A DNA stretch of 50,370 nucleotides from contig NZ_LSIF01000007.1 of the NCBI RefSeq assembly GCF_001556105.1, positions 1 through 50,370 of the forward strand. The letters are read 5' to 3'. The notes under the pieces were generated by a model that searched no databases, was not told the origin of the DNA, and was given only the letters and a program-made list of their open reading frames with translations. This DNA comes from Pseudoxanthomonas mexicana (GTDB taxonomy: Bacteria; Pseudomonadota; Gammaproteobacteria; Xanthomonadales; Xanthomonadaceae). The translations under genes and the position numbers were made by a program. The stretch's first letter is position 1. Every line of letters starts with the position of its first letter. This document shows positions 23,103 to 30,844 of this stretch, in pieces.

Positions 23103-23167
23103 GTGGGAGCGACGCAAGTCGCGATGAGGCCTTGCCGGTAGATCATCGCGACTGACGTCGCTCCCAC
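23103..23167. repeat. 25-bp inverted repeat, Xanthomonadaceae GTGGGAGCGAC-type element
   Basis: The arm 23103-23127, beginning GTGGGAGCGACG, pairs with 23143-23167 with only two mismatches around a 15-base loop. The phrase GGGAGCGACG...AGTCGCGA is a dispersed family repeat seen between genes in Xanthomonadaceae. It lies between the convergent DUF2059 and ung genes, so it may also act as a terminator or mRNA 3'-end stabiliser. Confidence 0.75.
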
Positions 23168-23192
23168 AACAAGACACAGCACACTGCGCGCT

Positions 23193-23900
23193 TCACAGCG
23201 CCAGCTGGTCCCGTGGCGGCAACTGCCAGTCGATCGGCGCCTGCCCGCGCTGCGCGAGGTACTGGTTGGTCGCGGAGAAATGCCCGCAGCCGAGGAAGCC
23301 GCGATGCGCGGACAGCGGCGACGGGTGCGGCGCACGCAGCACGCGATGGCGCCGCGTGTCGATGACCTTGCCCTTGGCCTGGGCGTAGCTCCCCCACAGC
23401 AGGAAGACGAGGTCTTCGCGCTCGCGCGCCAGCGTTTCGATGGCATGGTCGGTGAAGCCTTCCCAGCCCTTGCCCTGGTGCGCGCCCGCGCGACCGTCTT
23501 CGACGGTCAGCACGGCATTGAGCAGCAGCACCCCTTGGCGCGCCCACGGCAACAGGCAACCGTGGTTGGGCGGCGCGATGCCCAGGTCCGCGTTGATTTC
23601 CTTGTAGATGTTCAACAGCGACGGCGGCACCGGCACGCCCGGCAACACCGAGAAGCAGAGCCCATGCGCCTGGCCGGGACCGTGGTACGGATCCTGTCCG
23701 AGGATCACCACCTTCACGTCGTCGAACGGTGTGGCATCGAAGGCGGCGAAGATCTGCGGCCCGGGCGGATAGATACGCGCCCCGGCGGCCTTGCGCTGGC
23801 GCAGGAACGCCGACAACTCGCGCATGTCGGGCCGTTGCAGCCAGTCGCCGATGTGCGCCTTCCACGAAGGGTCGAGCTTGATGCGGTCGTCGTCGGTCAT
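23193..23900 (-). CDS. ung: Uracil-DNA glycosylase
   Basis: Ung removes uracil from DNA as the first step of base-excision repair. The 235-residue protein has the water-activating motif [18 protein letters not shown] and the minor-groove intercalation motif [17 protein letters not shown], both intact. The length is normal for family 1. It follows the double-receiver regulator by 16 bases in the ftsE-ftsX direction, so it may be last in that transcript. Confidence 0.97.
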   Translation of the reverse strand: MTDDDRIKLDPSWKAHIGDWLQRPDMRELSAFLRQRKAAGARIYPPGPQIFAAFDATPFDDVKVVILGQDPYHGPGQAHGLCFSVLPGVPVPPSLLNIYKEINADLGIAPPNHGCLLPWARQGVLLLNAVLTVEDGRAGAHQGKGWEGFTDHAIETLAREREDLVFLLWGSYAQAKGKVIDTRRHRVLRAPHPSPLSAHRGFLGCGHFSATNQYLAQRGQAPIDWQLPPRDQLAL

Positions 23901-23916
23901 GCGGATCGCACGCGGG

Positions 23917-24756
23917 TCATACCAGCGCGCGGGTTTCGTCCATGCGCGCCAGCCGTAGCTGGAACAGCACCTTGGTCACCAGCAGGCGTTCCGCGATCGG
24001 CTTGAGCACCAGGTCGTTGGCGCCGGCCTGCAACAGTTCGGCCTGGTTGTCGCGGTTGCTGTCGCCGGTCATCACCAGGATCGGCAGGCGCCGCTTGCCG
24101 TAGGCGAAGTCCACGCGGATGCGCTGCACGATGTCACGACCGCTCAGCTCGCCCTTCAGGATCACGTCGGTCAGCACCAGGTCGAACTTGTGCGTGGACA
24201 GGCCCAGCGATTCGGCGGTGAGCAGCGCGAAGGCATCTTCCGCCTTCATCACGTGCACGACGTTGAGCGATTGACGCTCCAGCATGCGTCGCGTGGTCTC
24301 GGCGACGACGCGGCTGTCCTCGATGTAGAGAATGGTGGCGCCGACCACCGGTTCGGGCTGCACGTAGCCGCGGATGAAGGTCGCCAGCGCCTCGTGGCCC
24401 AGCGCCTTGTCGAAATAGTCGGTGACGAACTCGGTGAAGCGCCGCTCTTCCAGGTGCTGCTGCGCGTCGCCCGACACGACGATGACCGGCACGTACGCCT
24501 GCCCCGCCGTCTCACGCACGCTGCGCGCGATTTCCATGCCGTCGCCATCCGGCAACGCCAGCGCCGTGGTGACCAGATGCACTTCGCCGCCCGCCAGCGC
24601 CTCGCGTGCTTCGGCGATGCTGGCGCAACCGATCACCTGGACGCCTGGCAGTTCACGCTGCAGCACATCGGCAATCAGCTTGCGGACCAGCTTCGACCCG
24701 TCCACCACCATTACGCGGGGCGCGTCGCTGATCAGGTGCCGGAGCTCTTGGGCCAT
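23917..24756 (-). CDS. Response regulator with two receiver domains, the first degenerate
   Basis: This 279-residue protein consists of two CheY-like domains (about 13-130 and 140-270) with no output domain. The second has the full set: Glu146-Asp147, phospho-acceptor Asp197 in LVLTDV and Lys252 in LKPI. In the first, Asp19 is followed by Gly and the acceptor position holds Ala65 in [13 protein letters not shown], so it cannot be phosphorylated normally; Lys in DYFDKAL is kept. Such pseudo-receivers often serve in dimerisation or partner binding. It lies 13 bases after ftsX and 16 before ung. The kinase and target are unknown. Confidence 0.85.
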   Translation of the reverse strand: MAQELRHLISDAPRVMVVDGSKLVRKLIADVLQRELPGVQVIGCASIAEAREALAGGEVHLVTTALALPDGDGMEIARSVRETAGQAYVPVIVVSGDAQQHLEERRFTEFVTDYFDKALGHEALATFIRGYVQPEPVVGATILYIEDSRVVAETTRRMLERQSLNVVHVMKAEDAFALLTAESLGLSTHKFDLVLTDVILKGELSGRDIVQRIRVDFAYGKRRLPILVMTGDSNRDNQAELLQAGANDLVLKPIAERLLVTKVLFQLRLARMDETRALV

Positions 24757-24769
24757 GAAGGTGCGTGCG

Positions 24770-25714
24770 TCAGGTTGCAGTCGGACGAGTCTGACGCAAG
24801 AAGTGGCCGGTCACCAGCCATGCGCCCAGCCAACCGATGACGGTAGCCGCCACGACCACCGCGGTGGCGCCGACGGCATCCAGTCCGACCAGGGCGAACG
24901 GGCTGCCGTAGCTCTTCGCCAAGGCAGCCAATGGATCGCGCAAGGCCAACGCCGCCAGCGTCAGCAGGCCAAGGGCCGACGCACCGGCGGCCAGCCCGTA
25001 CCACGCACCCAGGTAGATGAAGGGGCGACGGATGAAGCCATCGCTCGCTCCCAGCAACTGCAGTACGCCGATCTCCTCGCGCCGCGACTGGATGTCCAGG
25101 CGGACGGTATTGCCGACCACCAGCAGCGCGCCGAGGCCGAACAGCGCCGCGAGCACCCAGACCAGCCGCTTGCCGAAACCCATCCATCCGGCCAGCCGTT
25201 CGCGCCAGGCCGCATCATGCTGCAGCAGGTCGGTTTCCGGGAGCGCCCCCAGCGCGGCGACCAGCCGTGCCTCGTCGCCCTCGGGCACCACCACCAGCAG
25301 GCTCGGCAGCGGGTTGCCGTCGATCATGTCCAGCGAAGCACCCAGCCCGCTGCGTTCGCGGAATTCCGCCAGGCCCTGTGCAGGCGTACGCAACTCGACG
25401 CGTGCGACATCGTCGCGACCGCGCAGCGCCTCCGCCAGCGCCTGCGCCCGCGCGACGGGCGTGTCCGGCGTCAGGAACAGGTCGATCTCGCGCGACTGCT
25501 GCACGTCGCCGGCGAAGTGGCCGACATTCTGCAGCGCCAGCCACAGGCCCAGCGGCAGCACGAAGGCCACCGCCATCACCCCGATCGTCAGCAGCGTCGC
25601 CCACGGGCGGCGCACGGTGCGACCCAGGCTGGAGACGAAGCTGTAGAGATGCTGGTCCAGCCAGATGCCGAAGCCGGAGCGCGCCTGCGCGCGGCTGTTC
25701 TTCGCGTCGCTCAT
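24770..25714 (-). CDS. ftsX: Cell division ABC-transporter-like permease FtsX
   Basis: FtsX with FtsE forms a divisome complex that activates periplasmic amidases. The 314-residue protein has a cytoplasmic N-terminus, a first membrane helix (LLTIGVMAVAFVLPLGLWLA), a periplasmic loop of about 100 residues and three further helices near the C-terminus. The segment SRREEIGVLQLLGASDGFIR is typical of the family. Its start overlaps the ftsE stop by four bases (ATGA), so the two are coupled. Confidence 0.96.
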   Translation of the reverse strand: MSDAKNSRAQARSGFGIWLDQHLYSFVSSLGRTVRRPWATLLTIGVMAVAFVLPLGLWLALQNVGHFAGDVQQSREIDLFLTPDTPVARAQALAEALRGRDDVARVELRTPAQGLAEFRERSGLGASLDMIDGNPLPSLLVVVPEGDEARLVAALGALPETDLLQHDAAWRERLAGWMGFGKRLVWVLAALFGLGALLVVGNTVRLDIQSRREEIGVLQLLGASDGFIRRPFIYLGAWYGLAAGASALGLLTLAALALRDPLAALAKSYGSPFALVGLDAVGATAVVVAATVIGWLGAWLVTGHFLRQTRPTAT

Positions 25715-26397
25715 TCGGCCAGGTCCGCGGGAGAGATGTCGTCGGCCAGCTTGCCGTGGTCGAGGATCAGCACGCGCTTCTTCATCCGCTTCAGCAGCGA
25801 CAGGTCATGGCTGACCACCAGCACGCTGGTGCCGCGCTCCGGCATGGACGCGAACAGCGACATGATTTCCGCCGCCAGCGTCGGATCGAGGTTGCCGGTC
25901 GGCTCGTCCGCCACCAGCAGGCGCGGTTCGGCGACGATGGCGCGCGCGATGCCGACACGCTGCTGCTCACCGGCAGACAGTTGCGTGGGCAGCGCGTTCT
26001 CGCGATGGCCCAGTCCCAGGCGCGCCAGCACTTCGCGCACGCGCTTGCCGATGTCGCCACGGCGATCGCCGCGCAGGATCAGCGGCAGCGAGACGTTCTC
26101 CATCACCGTGCGGTCGGTCAGCAGGCGATGGTCCTGGTAGACCGCGCCGACCTCGCGGCGATGCAGCGGAATGCGGCCTCCGCGGACCTTCAACAGGTTC
26201 TTGCCGGCAAACAGCACCGCGCCGCGGCTGGGCCGCTCGCTCAGGTGGATCAGTTTCAGCAGCGTGCTCTTGCCGGCACCGGAATGCCCGGTGACGAACA
26301 GCATCTCGCCCTCGGCCACCTCGAAGCTGACGTCCTCCAGCGCCGCATGGCCGCCGGGGTACTGCTTGCTGACGTTTTCGAATCGAAGGACGCTCAT
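25711..26397 (-). CDS. ftsE: Cell division ATP-binding protein FtsE
   Basis: FtsE is the ATPase that drives FtsX during septal wall splitting. The 228-residue protein has Walker A GHSGAGKST, signature LSAGEQQRVGIARA, Walker B LLVADEPTGNLD and the H-loop in LVVSHD. The start MSVLRFENVSKQYPGGHAAL is standard. It is the first gene of the ftsE-ftsX-regulator(-ung) group, separated from rhlB by a terminator. Confidence 0.97.
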   Translation of the reverse strand: MSVLRFENVSKQYPGGHAALEDVSFEVAEGEMLFVTGHSGAGKSTLLKLIHLSERPSRGAVLFAGKNLLKVRGGRIPLHRREVGAVYQDHRLLTDRTVMENVSLPLILRGDRRGDIGKRVREVLARLGLGHRENALPTQLSAGEQQRVGIARAIVAEPRLLVADEPTGNLDPTLAAEIMSLFASMPERGTSVLVVSHDLSLLKRMKKRVLILDHGKLADDISPADLAE

Positions 26398-26450
26398 GTC
26401 CGTCGATTATGCCGGAGCGGTCGCGACGCTGGCGATGGCGCCGCGCAAAG

Positions 26451-26474
26451 AAAAAGCCGGGACATGCCCGGCTT
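26451..26474 (-). terminator. Rho-independent terminator after rhlB
   Basis: On the minus strand AAGCCGGG, loop CATGT and CCCGGCTT are followed by TTTCTTT. The 8-bp stem with a U-rich tail lies 27-50 bases after the rhlB stop and before the ftsE gene. Confidence 0.85.
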
Positions 26475-26500
26475 CTCTTCGCTACGCACGATGACGGGGC

Positions 26501-28204
26501 TCAGCCGCCGGACACCAGCGAGCGGATCTTGCGGCCCAGCTTGGTCAGGAAGCCCGCATTGTCGTCGGCCGACTTCGGTGCAGCCGCCGGCTTCGCGACG
26601 ACCGGCGCGGGATTCGCCACGGCGCCCTCGGCACCCTCGAGCGGGCGGCCATGGCGACGACGACGGCGCTTGCGCGGCTTGCGCTCGCCTTCCGGCAACG
26701 CGACCGCATCGGCGCGGACTTCTTCGGTCGCCGGCCGCGGCGCCAGCGGCTTCGCCGCTTCGCCTTCCGGACGCGGCGCGCGCGGCGGACGCGGTTTGCC
26801 ATCGGCCGAGCGCGGACCTTCGCGCCGACCACCCTCGCGGCGGCCTCCGTCGCGGCGGCCTCCGTCGCGACGACCGGCACCGCTGGATCCACCCGGCTTG
26901 CGGCCACCGCCACGACGCTCTTCGTCGGCCGCCTTCTGCTCGCGCGCCTCGCGGAAGATCTGGCTGACGCTCTCTTCTTCCTCGTCGCCCTCGCCGGCGG
27001 CCGGCTTCGGACGTTCCGGACGCGGCAGTGCGGTCAGCAGTTCGGCCGTGACCGGCTCGGATGGGATCTTCTGCTCGATGTAGGCCTCGATATCGGGCAG
27101 CGACATCGCATAGCGCTCGCAGGCGAAGCTGATCGCGTCGCCCTCGGCGCCGAGGCGCGCAGTACGACCGATGCGGTGCACGTAGTCTTCGGCATCGAAC
27201 GGCAGGTCGTAGTTGAACACGTGCGACACACCGTCGATGTGCAGGCCGCGCGCGGCCACGTCGGTGGCCACCAGCAGCTCCAGTTGGCCGGCCTGGAAGC
27301 GCTTCAGCAGCGACTCGCGCTTCTTCTGCGGCACGTCGCCTGACAGCACGCCGACGCGGTAGCCCGCGCGTTCCAGCGCACGCGCCACGCGTTCGACGAA
27401 CGCCTTGGTGTTGACGAACACCATCGTGCGCGCGCCTTCGCTGCGCGACAGCAGGCCGATCAGCAGCGGGATCTTCTCTTCGTCGGCCGGGTAGTACAGC
27501 TTCTGCCGCACCTTCGCCGCGGTGATGAACTCGGTCTCGACGACGAGCTTCTCCGGCTCGTTCATGTGCTCGTACGCCAGTTCCAGCACGCGGTGCGACA
27601 GCGTGGCCGAGAACAGCAGCGTCTGCCGCGTGGTGCGCTCGGGCATGCGCCGCAGCAGGAAACGGATGTCCTTGATGAAGCCGAGGTCGAACATGCGGTC
27701 GGCTTCGTCCAGCACGCACATCTCGCACGCGTGCAGGCTGACCACCTTGTGCTGCTTGACGTAGTCGATCAGGCGGCCCGGCGTGGCGATGATGACGTCG
27801 ACGCCCTGCTGCAGCAGTTCACGCTGCTTGTCGTAATCCACGCCACCGTAGACCAGCGCGAAGCGCAGGCCGAGGTCGGCGCCGAACTTCACCGCATCCT
27901 TGTGGATCTGGATGGCCAGCTCGCGGGTCGGCGCCAGGATCAGCGCGCGCGGATCTTCCGGCTTGCGCTCGGCCAGCGCCGGGCGGGTCAACAGGCGATT
28001 CATCACCGCGACCAGGAAGGCCAGCGTCTTGCCGGTGCCGGTCTGCGCCTGGCCGGCGACATCGCCGCCCTTCAAGGCGACCGGCAGCGTCATCGCCTGG
28101 ATCGGCGTGCAACGGGAGAAACCTGCGCCTTCCAGGCCGGCGAGCAACGCCGGATGCAGGTCGAACGAGGAGAACGTGATGTCGGTTAACGGTTTGTCGC
28201 TCAT
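26501..28204 (-). CDS. rhlB: DEAD-box ATP-dependent RNA helicase RhlB
   Basis: RhlB unwinds RNA for the degradosome. The 567-residue protein starts [20 protein letters not shown] with AAGAAGG upstream. Motifs in order: Q-motif phrase [32 protein letters not shown] in [16 protein letters not shown] in LFSATLS, and HRIGRTAR. The E. coli protein has 421 residues; here about 170 extra residues form a low-complexity C-terminus with repeated [11 protein letters not shown] units, Pro/Ala stretches and a [13 protein letters not shown] patch, ending near a conserved [13 protein letters not shown]. It is divergent from trxA-rho, the same arrangement as in E. coli. Confidence 0.95.
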   Translation of the reverse strand: MSDKPLTDITFSSFDLHPALLAGLEGAGFSRCTPIQAMTLPVALKGGDVAGQAQTGTGKTLAFLVAVMNRLLTRPALAERKPEDPRALILAPTRELAIQIHKDAVKFGADLGLRFALVYGGVDYDKQRELLQQGVDVIIATPGRLIDYVKQHKVVSLHACEMCVLDEADRMFDLGFIKDIRFLLRRMPERTTRQTLLFSATLSHRVLELAYEHMNEPEKLVVETEFITAAKVRQKLYYPADEEKIPLLIGLLSRSEGARTMVFVNTKAFVERVARALERAGYRVGVLSGDVPQKKRESLLKRFQAGQLELLVATDVAARGLHIDGVSHVFNYDLPFDAEDYVHRIGRTARLGAEGDAISFACERYAMSLPDIEAYIEQKIPSEPVTAELLTALPRPERPKPAAGEGDEEEESVSQIFREAREQKAADEERRGGGRKPGGSSGAGRRDGGRRDGGRREGGRREGPRSADGKPRPPRAPRPEGEAAKPLAPRPATEEVRADAVALPEGERKPRKRRRRRHGRPLEGAEGAVANPAPVVAKPAAAPKSADDNAGFLTKLGRKIRSLVSGG

Positions 28205-28429
28205 GCCTTCTTCTTTGCGTCGCTGTGTTCCGCGCGCGTCTCGTATGAATGCGGTGCGTGTGCTTGCATCGGCCGTAGCGGCGTCGCACACTGCGCCCCC
28301 TGTGCCGGGTTGCGCGACCCTCTGGGAAGCCTTGAAAAGGTCGCGGAACGCCCCAGTTTACCCCAATCGTGGTGGCCGTCCCGGCCCTACCCCGTCCGCG
28401 CCAGCCCGCGGACCCCGCAGGAGATCCCC

Positions 28430-28771
28430 GTGAGCGACAAAGTGACCCACGTCGGCGATGCCGATTTCGATGCTGCCGTGCTGCAGTCCGGCGAGCCGGT
28501 GCTGGTGGACTTCTGGGCCGAATGGTGCGGTCCGTGCAAGATGATTTCCCCGGTCCTCGACGAGCTGGCCGAGACCTACGGCGGCAAGCTGAAGGTCGCC
28601 AAGGTGAACGTGGACGAGAACCGCGCCACCGCCATCAAGTACCACGTGCGCTCGATCCCGATGCTGCTGCTCTTCAAGGATGGCCAGATCCAGGCTACCC
28701 AGATCGGCGCCGTCGGCAAGGGCCAGCTGACCCAGATGATCGACAAGGCGCTGGGCTCCCAGGCTGCCTGA
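28430..28771 (+). CDS. trxA: Thioredoxin
   Basis: Thioredoxin reduces cytoplasmic disulfides. The 113-residue protein carries the active site WAEWCGPCKM and the cis-Pro segment RSIPMLLLFK. The start is a GTG at 28430 (reading MSDKVTHVGDADFDAAV) with AGGAG eight bases upstream. An in-frame ATG at 28310 would add 40 Pro/Arg-rich residues and was rejected. The gene stands between the divergent rhlB and the downstream rho. Confidence 0.96.
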   Translation: MSDKVTHVGDADFDAAVLQSGEPVLVDFWAEWCGPCKMISPVLDELAETYGGKLKVAKVNVDENRATAIKYHVRSIPMLLLFKDGQIQATQIGAVGKGQLTQMIDKALGSQAA

Positions 28772-28842
28772 ACCGGTCCGCGAGTCCCATGGACGTGGGG
28801 CTTGCCGGCTGAATCCGCTCGAACCCGCCGCCGTGGCCCGGC

Positions 28843-28871
28843 TTGCCGCCACCCCGGGCCGGTGTTAGTGT
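28843..28871 (+). promoter_or_regulatory. Candidate sigma-70 promoter for rho
   Basis: TTGCCG (28843-28848) and TAGTGT (28866-28871) are separated by 17 bases. Transcription would start near 28878, giving a leader of about 105 bases before the rho TTG. Rho genes are usually autoregulated through such a leader; nothing here proves it. Confidence 0.4.
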
Positions 28872-28983
28872 CGGACCCGAATTCCGGCGCAGGGGATGCG
28901 CCGCACCCATCTGAACACCCACTCTTCTTCACTTCACCCCGCCGCCGCAACGCCGGCGCTCGCCACTAGCGAGGATTCGCAAC

Positions 28984-30684
28984 TTGTCCGACAGCATCAA
29001 CGAAACCGGCGCCCCCGCCGAGAAGCGCGTGCTCAAAGCCCGTGCCCCGAAAGCCCCGTCCGCCGATACCGCCGCGCCCACCGAACGCGCGCACGACCCG
29101 GCGCCGCAGCTTCCGCTGCCACCCGTCGCGGCTGAACACGCTCCGGCACCCGCAGCGCCTGCTGCACCCGCACCCTCCCATGACGGCGGCGCCCCCGCCC
29201 CACAGGCGGAAGGTGGCGGCGGCCAGCACGAGGGAAGTGACCAGCGCGACGGCAACCGCTTCAACAACGGCAACAACAACAACCGCCGCGACCGCTTCCG
29301 CAACCGCCGTGAGCGCAACCGCGAGCGGCAGGGCAACGACGGCATGCCGCAGGACGGCAACGGCGGCGGCCAGGACAACTTCATGCCGCGCCAGCAGGCG
29401 AACGTGCCGGAGGGCTTCCCCCAGTATTCGCTGGGCGACCTCAAGCGCATGCCGGCACCGAAGCTGCTGGACATCGCCGAGCAGCTGAACATCCAGGAAG
29501 GCGTCGCCCGCGCGCGCAAGCAGGACGTCATCTTCGCGGTCCTGAAGGTGCTGACCCGCCATGGCGAAGGCGTCGCCGCCGACGGTGTGCTGGAAATCCT
29601 GCCGGACGGCTTCGGCTTCCTGCGCGCCGCCGAGGCCAGCTACCTGGCCGGCCCGGACGACGTCTACATCAGTCCCAGCCAGATCCGCCGCTTCAACCTA
29701 CGCACCGGCGACCACCTGGCCGGCCGCATCCGCTGGCCGAAGGACGGCGAGCGCTACTTCGCGCTGTCGACCATCGACACCATCAATGGCGAGCCGCTGG
29801 AAGCGTCGAAGAACAAGGTGCTGTTCGAGAACCTGACGCCGCTGTTCCCGCGTCGCCGCTTCACCCTGGAGCGTGGCAACGGCTCGTCGGAAGACATCGC
29901 CGGCCGCATCCTCGATCTGATGGCGCCGCAGGGCAAGGGCCAGCGCGCGCTGATCGTGTCGCCGCCCAAGGCCGGCAAGACGATCATGATGCAGCAGATC
30001 GCCACCGCCATCACGACCAACCACCCCGACGTGCACCTGATCGTGCTGCTGGTGGACGAGCGTCCGGAAGAAGTGACCGAGATGCAGCGCACCGTGCGCG
30101 GCGAAGTGGTCAGCTCGACGTTCGACGAGCCCGCCGCGCGCCACGTGCAGGTCGCCGAAATGGTGATCGAGCGTGCCAAGCGCCTGGTCGAGCACAAGAA
30201 GGACGTGGTGATCATGCTGGACTCGATCACCCGCCTGGCCCGCGCCTACAACAACGTCGTGCCCAGCTCCGGCAAGGTGCTGACCGGCGGCGTCGACGCC
30301 AACGCGCTGCACCGCCCGAAGCGTTTCTTCGGTGCCGCGCGCAATGTCGAGGAAGGCGGTTCGCTGACCATCATCGCCACCGCGCTGGTCGAGACCGGCA
30401 GCAAGATGGACGAGGTGATCTACGAAGAGTTCAAGGGCACCGGCAACAGCGAAGTGCATCTGAACCGTCGCATCACCGAGAAGCGCGTCTACCCGGCCAT
30501 CGACATCAACCGCTCCGGCACGCGCCGCGAGGACTTGCTGATCGAACCGGAGCTGCTGCAGAAGATCTGGATCCTGCGCAAGCTGCTGCACCCGATGGAC
30601 GAGATCGCGGCGATGGAGTTCCTGCTGGACAAGATGAAGAACACCAAGTCCAACGACGAGTTCTTCAGCTCGATGAAGCGCTAA
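28984..30684 (+). CDS. rho: Transcription termination factor Rho with long N-terminal low-complexity extension
   Basis: Rho is the hexameric RNA-dependent ATPase that ends transcription. The 566-residue protein starts at a TTG with GAGG upstream. The usual Rho core starts near residue 147 ([20 protein letters not shown]). The RNA-binding fold contains [14 protein letters not shown]; Walker A is SPPKAGKT near 326; then [15 protein letters not shown] and [11 protein letters not shown]. The preceding 145 residues are absent from the 419-residue E. coli protein: an Ala/Pro-rich part, then an Asn/Arg/Gly-rich tract around residues 85-130 ([20 protein letters not shown]). Similar inserts are known in Rho of some phyla and can affect RNA binding or condensate formation. 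Confidence 0.97.
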   Translation: MSDSINETGAPAEKRVLKARAPKAPSADTAAPTERAHDPAPQLPLPPVAAEHAPAPAAPAAPAPSHDGGAPAPQAEGGGGQHEGSDQRDGNRFNNGNNNNRRDRFRNRRERNRERQGNDGMPQDGNGGGQDNFMPRQQANVPEGFPQYSLGDLKRMPAPKLLDIAEQLNIQEGVARARKQDVIFAVLKVLTRHGEGVAADGVLEILPDGFGFLRAAEASYLAGPDDVYISPSQIRRFNLRTGDHLAGRIRWPKDGERYFALSTIDTINGEPLEASKNKVLFENLTPLFPRRRFTLERGNGSSEDIAGRILDLMAPQGKGQRALIVSPPKAGKTIMMQQIATAITTNHPDVHLIVLLVDERPEEVTEMQRTVRGEVVSSTFDEPAARHVQVAEMVIERAKRLVEHKKDVVIMLDSITRLARAYNNVVPSSGKVLTGGVDANALHRPKRFFGAARNVEEGGSLTIIATALVETGSKMDEVIYEEFKGTGNSEVHLNRRITEKRVYPAIDINRSGTRREDLLIEPELLQKIWILRKLLHPMDEIAAMEFLLDKMKNTKSNDEFFSSMKR

Positions 30685-30720
30685 GCATCGGAAAGTCCGG
30701 CATCGCCGGATCGGAAAACG

Positions 30721-30768
30721 AAAGCCCTGCTGGAGCCTTGAGACTCAAGGATGACAGCAGGGCTTTTA
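30721..30768 (+). terminator. Long hairpin terminator after rho
   Basis: AAAGCCCTGCT (30721-30731) pairs with AGCAGGGCTTT (30756-30766), followed by TAA. Within it, CCTTGAG and CTCAAGG (30737-30751) form a second stem, so the structure is a long hairpin with an internal loop. The A/T symmetry allows termination from both sides, including the leftward TonB receptor. Confidence 0.85.
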
Positions 30769-30844
30769 AGTTGGCGAAGGGCGCGTCATCAGCGGACGCC
30801 TACGGGCGGGCGGCGCGGCCGAGCCGCCCCCGCCCTTCACGGGC

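Noticed and set aside
28310..28429. Longer thioredoxin starting at an ATG at 28310
   Set aside because: The added residues are Pro/Arg-rich without thioredoxin similarity, and AGGAG points to the GTG at 28430.
28772..28800. Weak hairpin after trxA (GAGTCCC / GGGGCTT)
   Set aside because: The stem is short and imperfect and no T-run follows, so it was not called a terminator.
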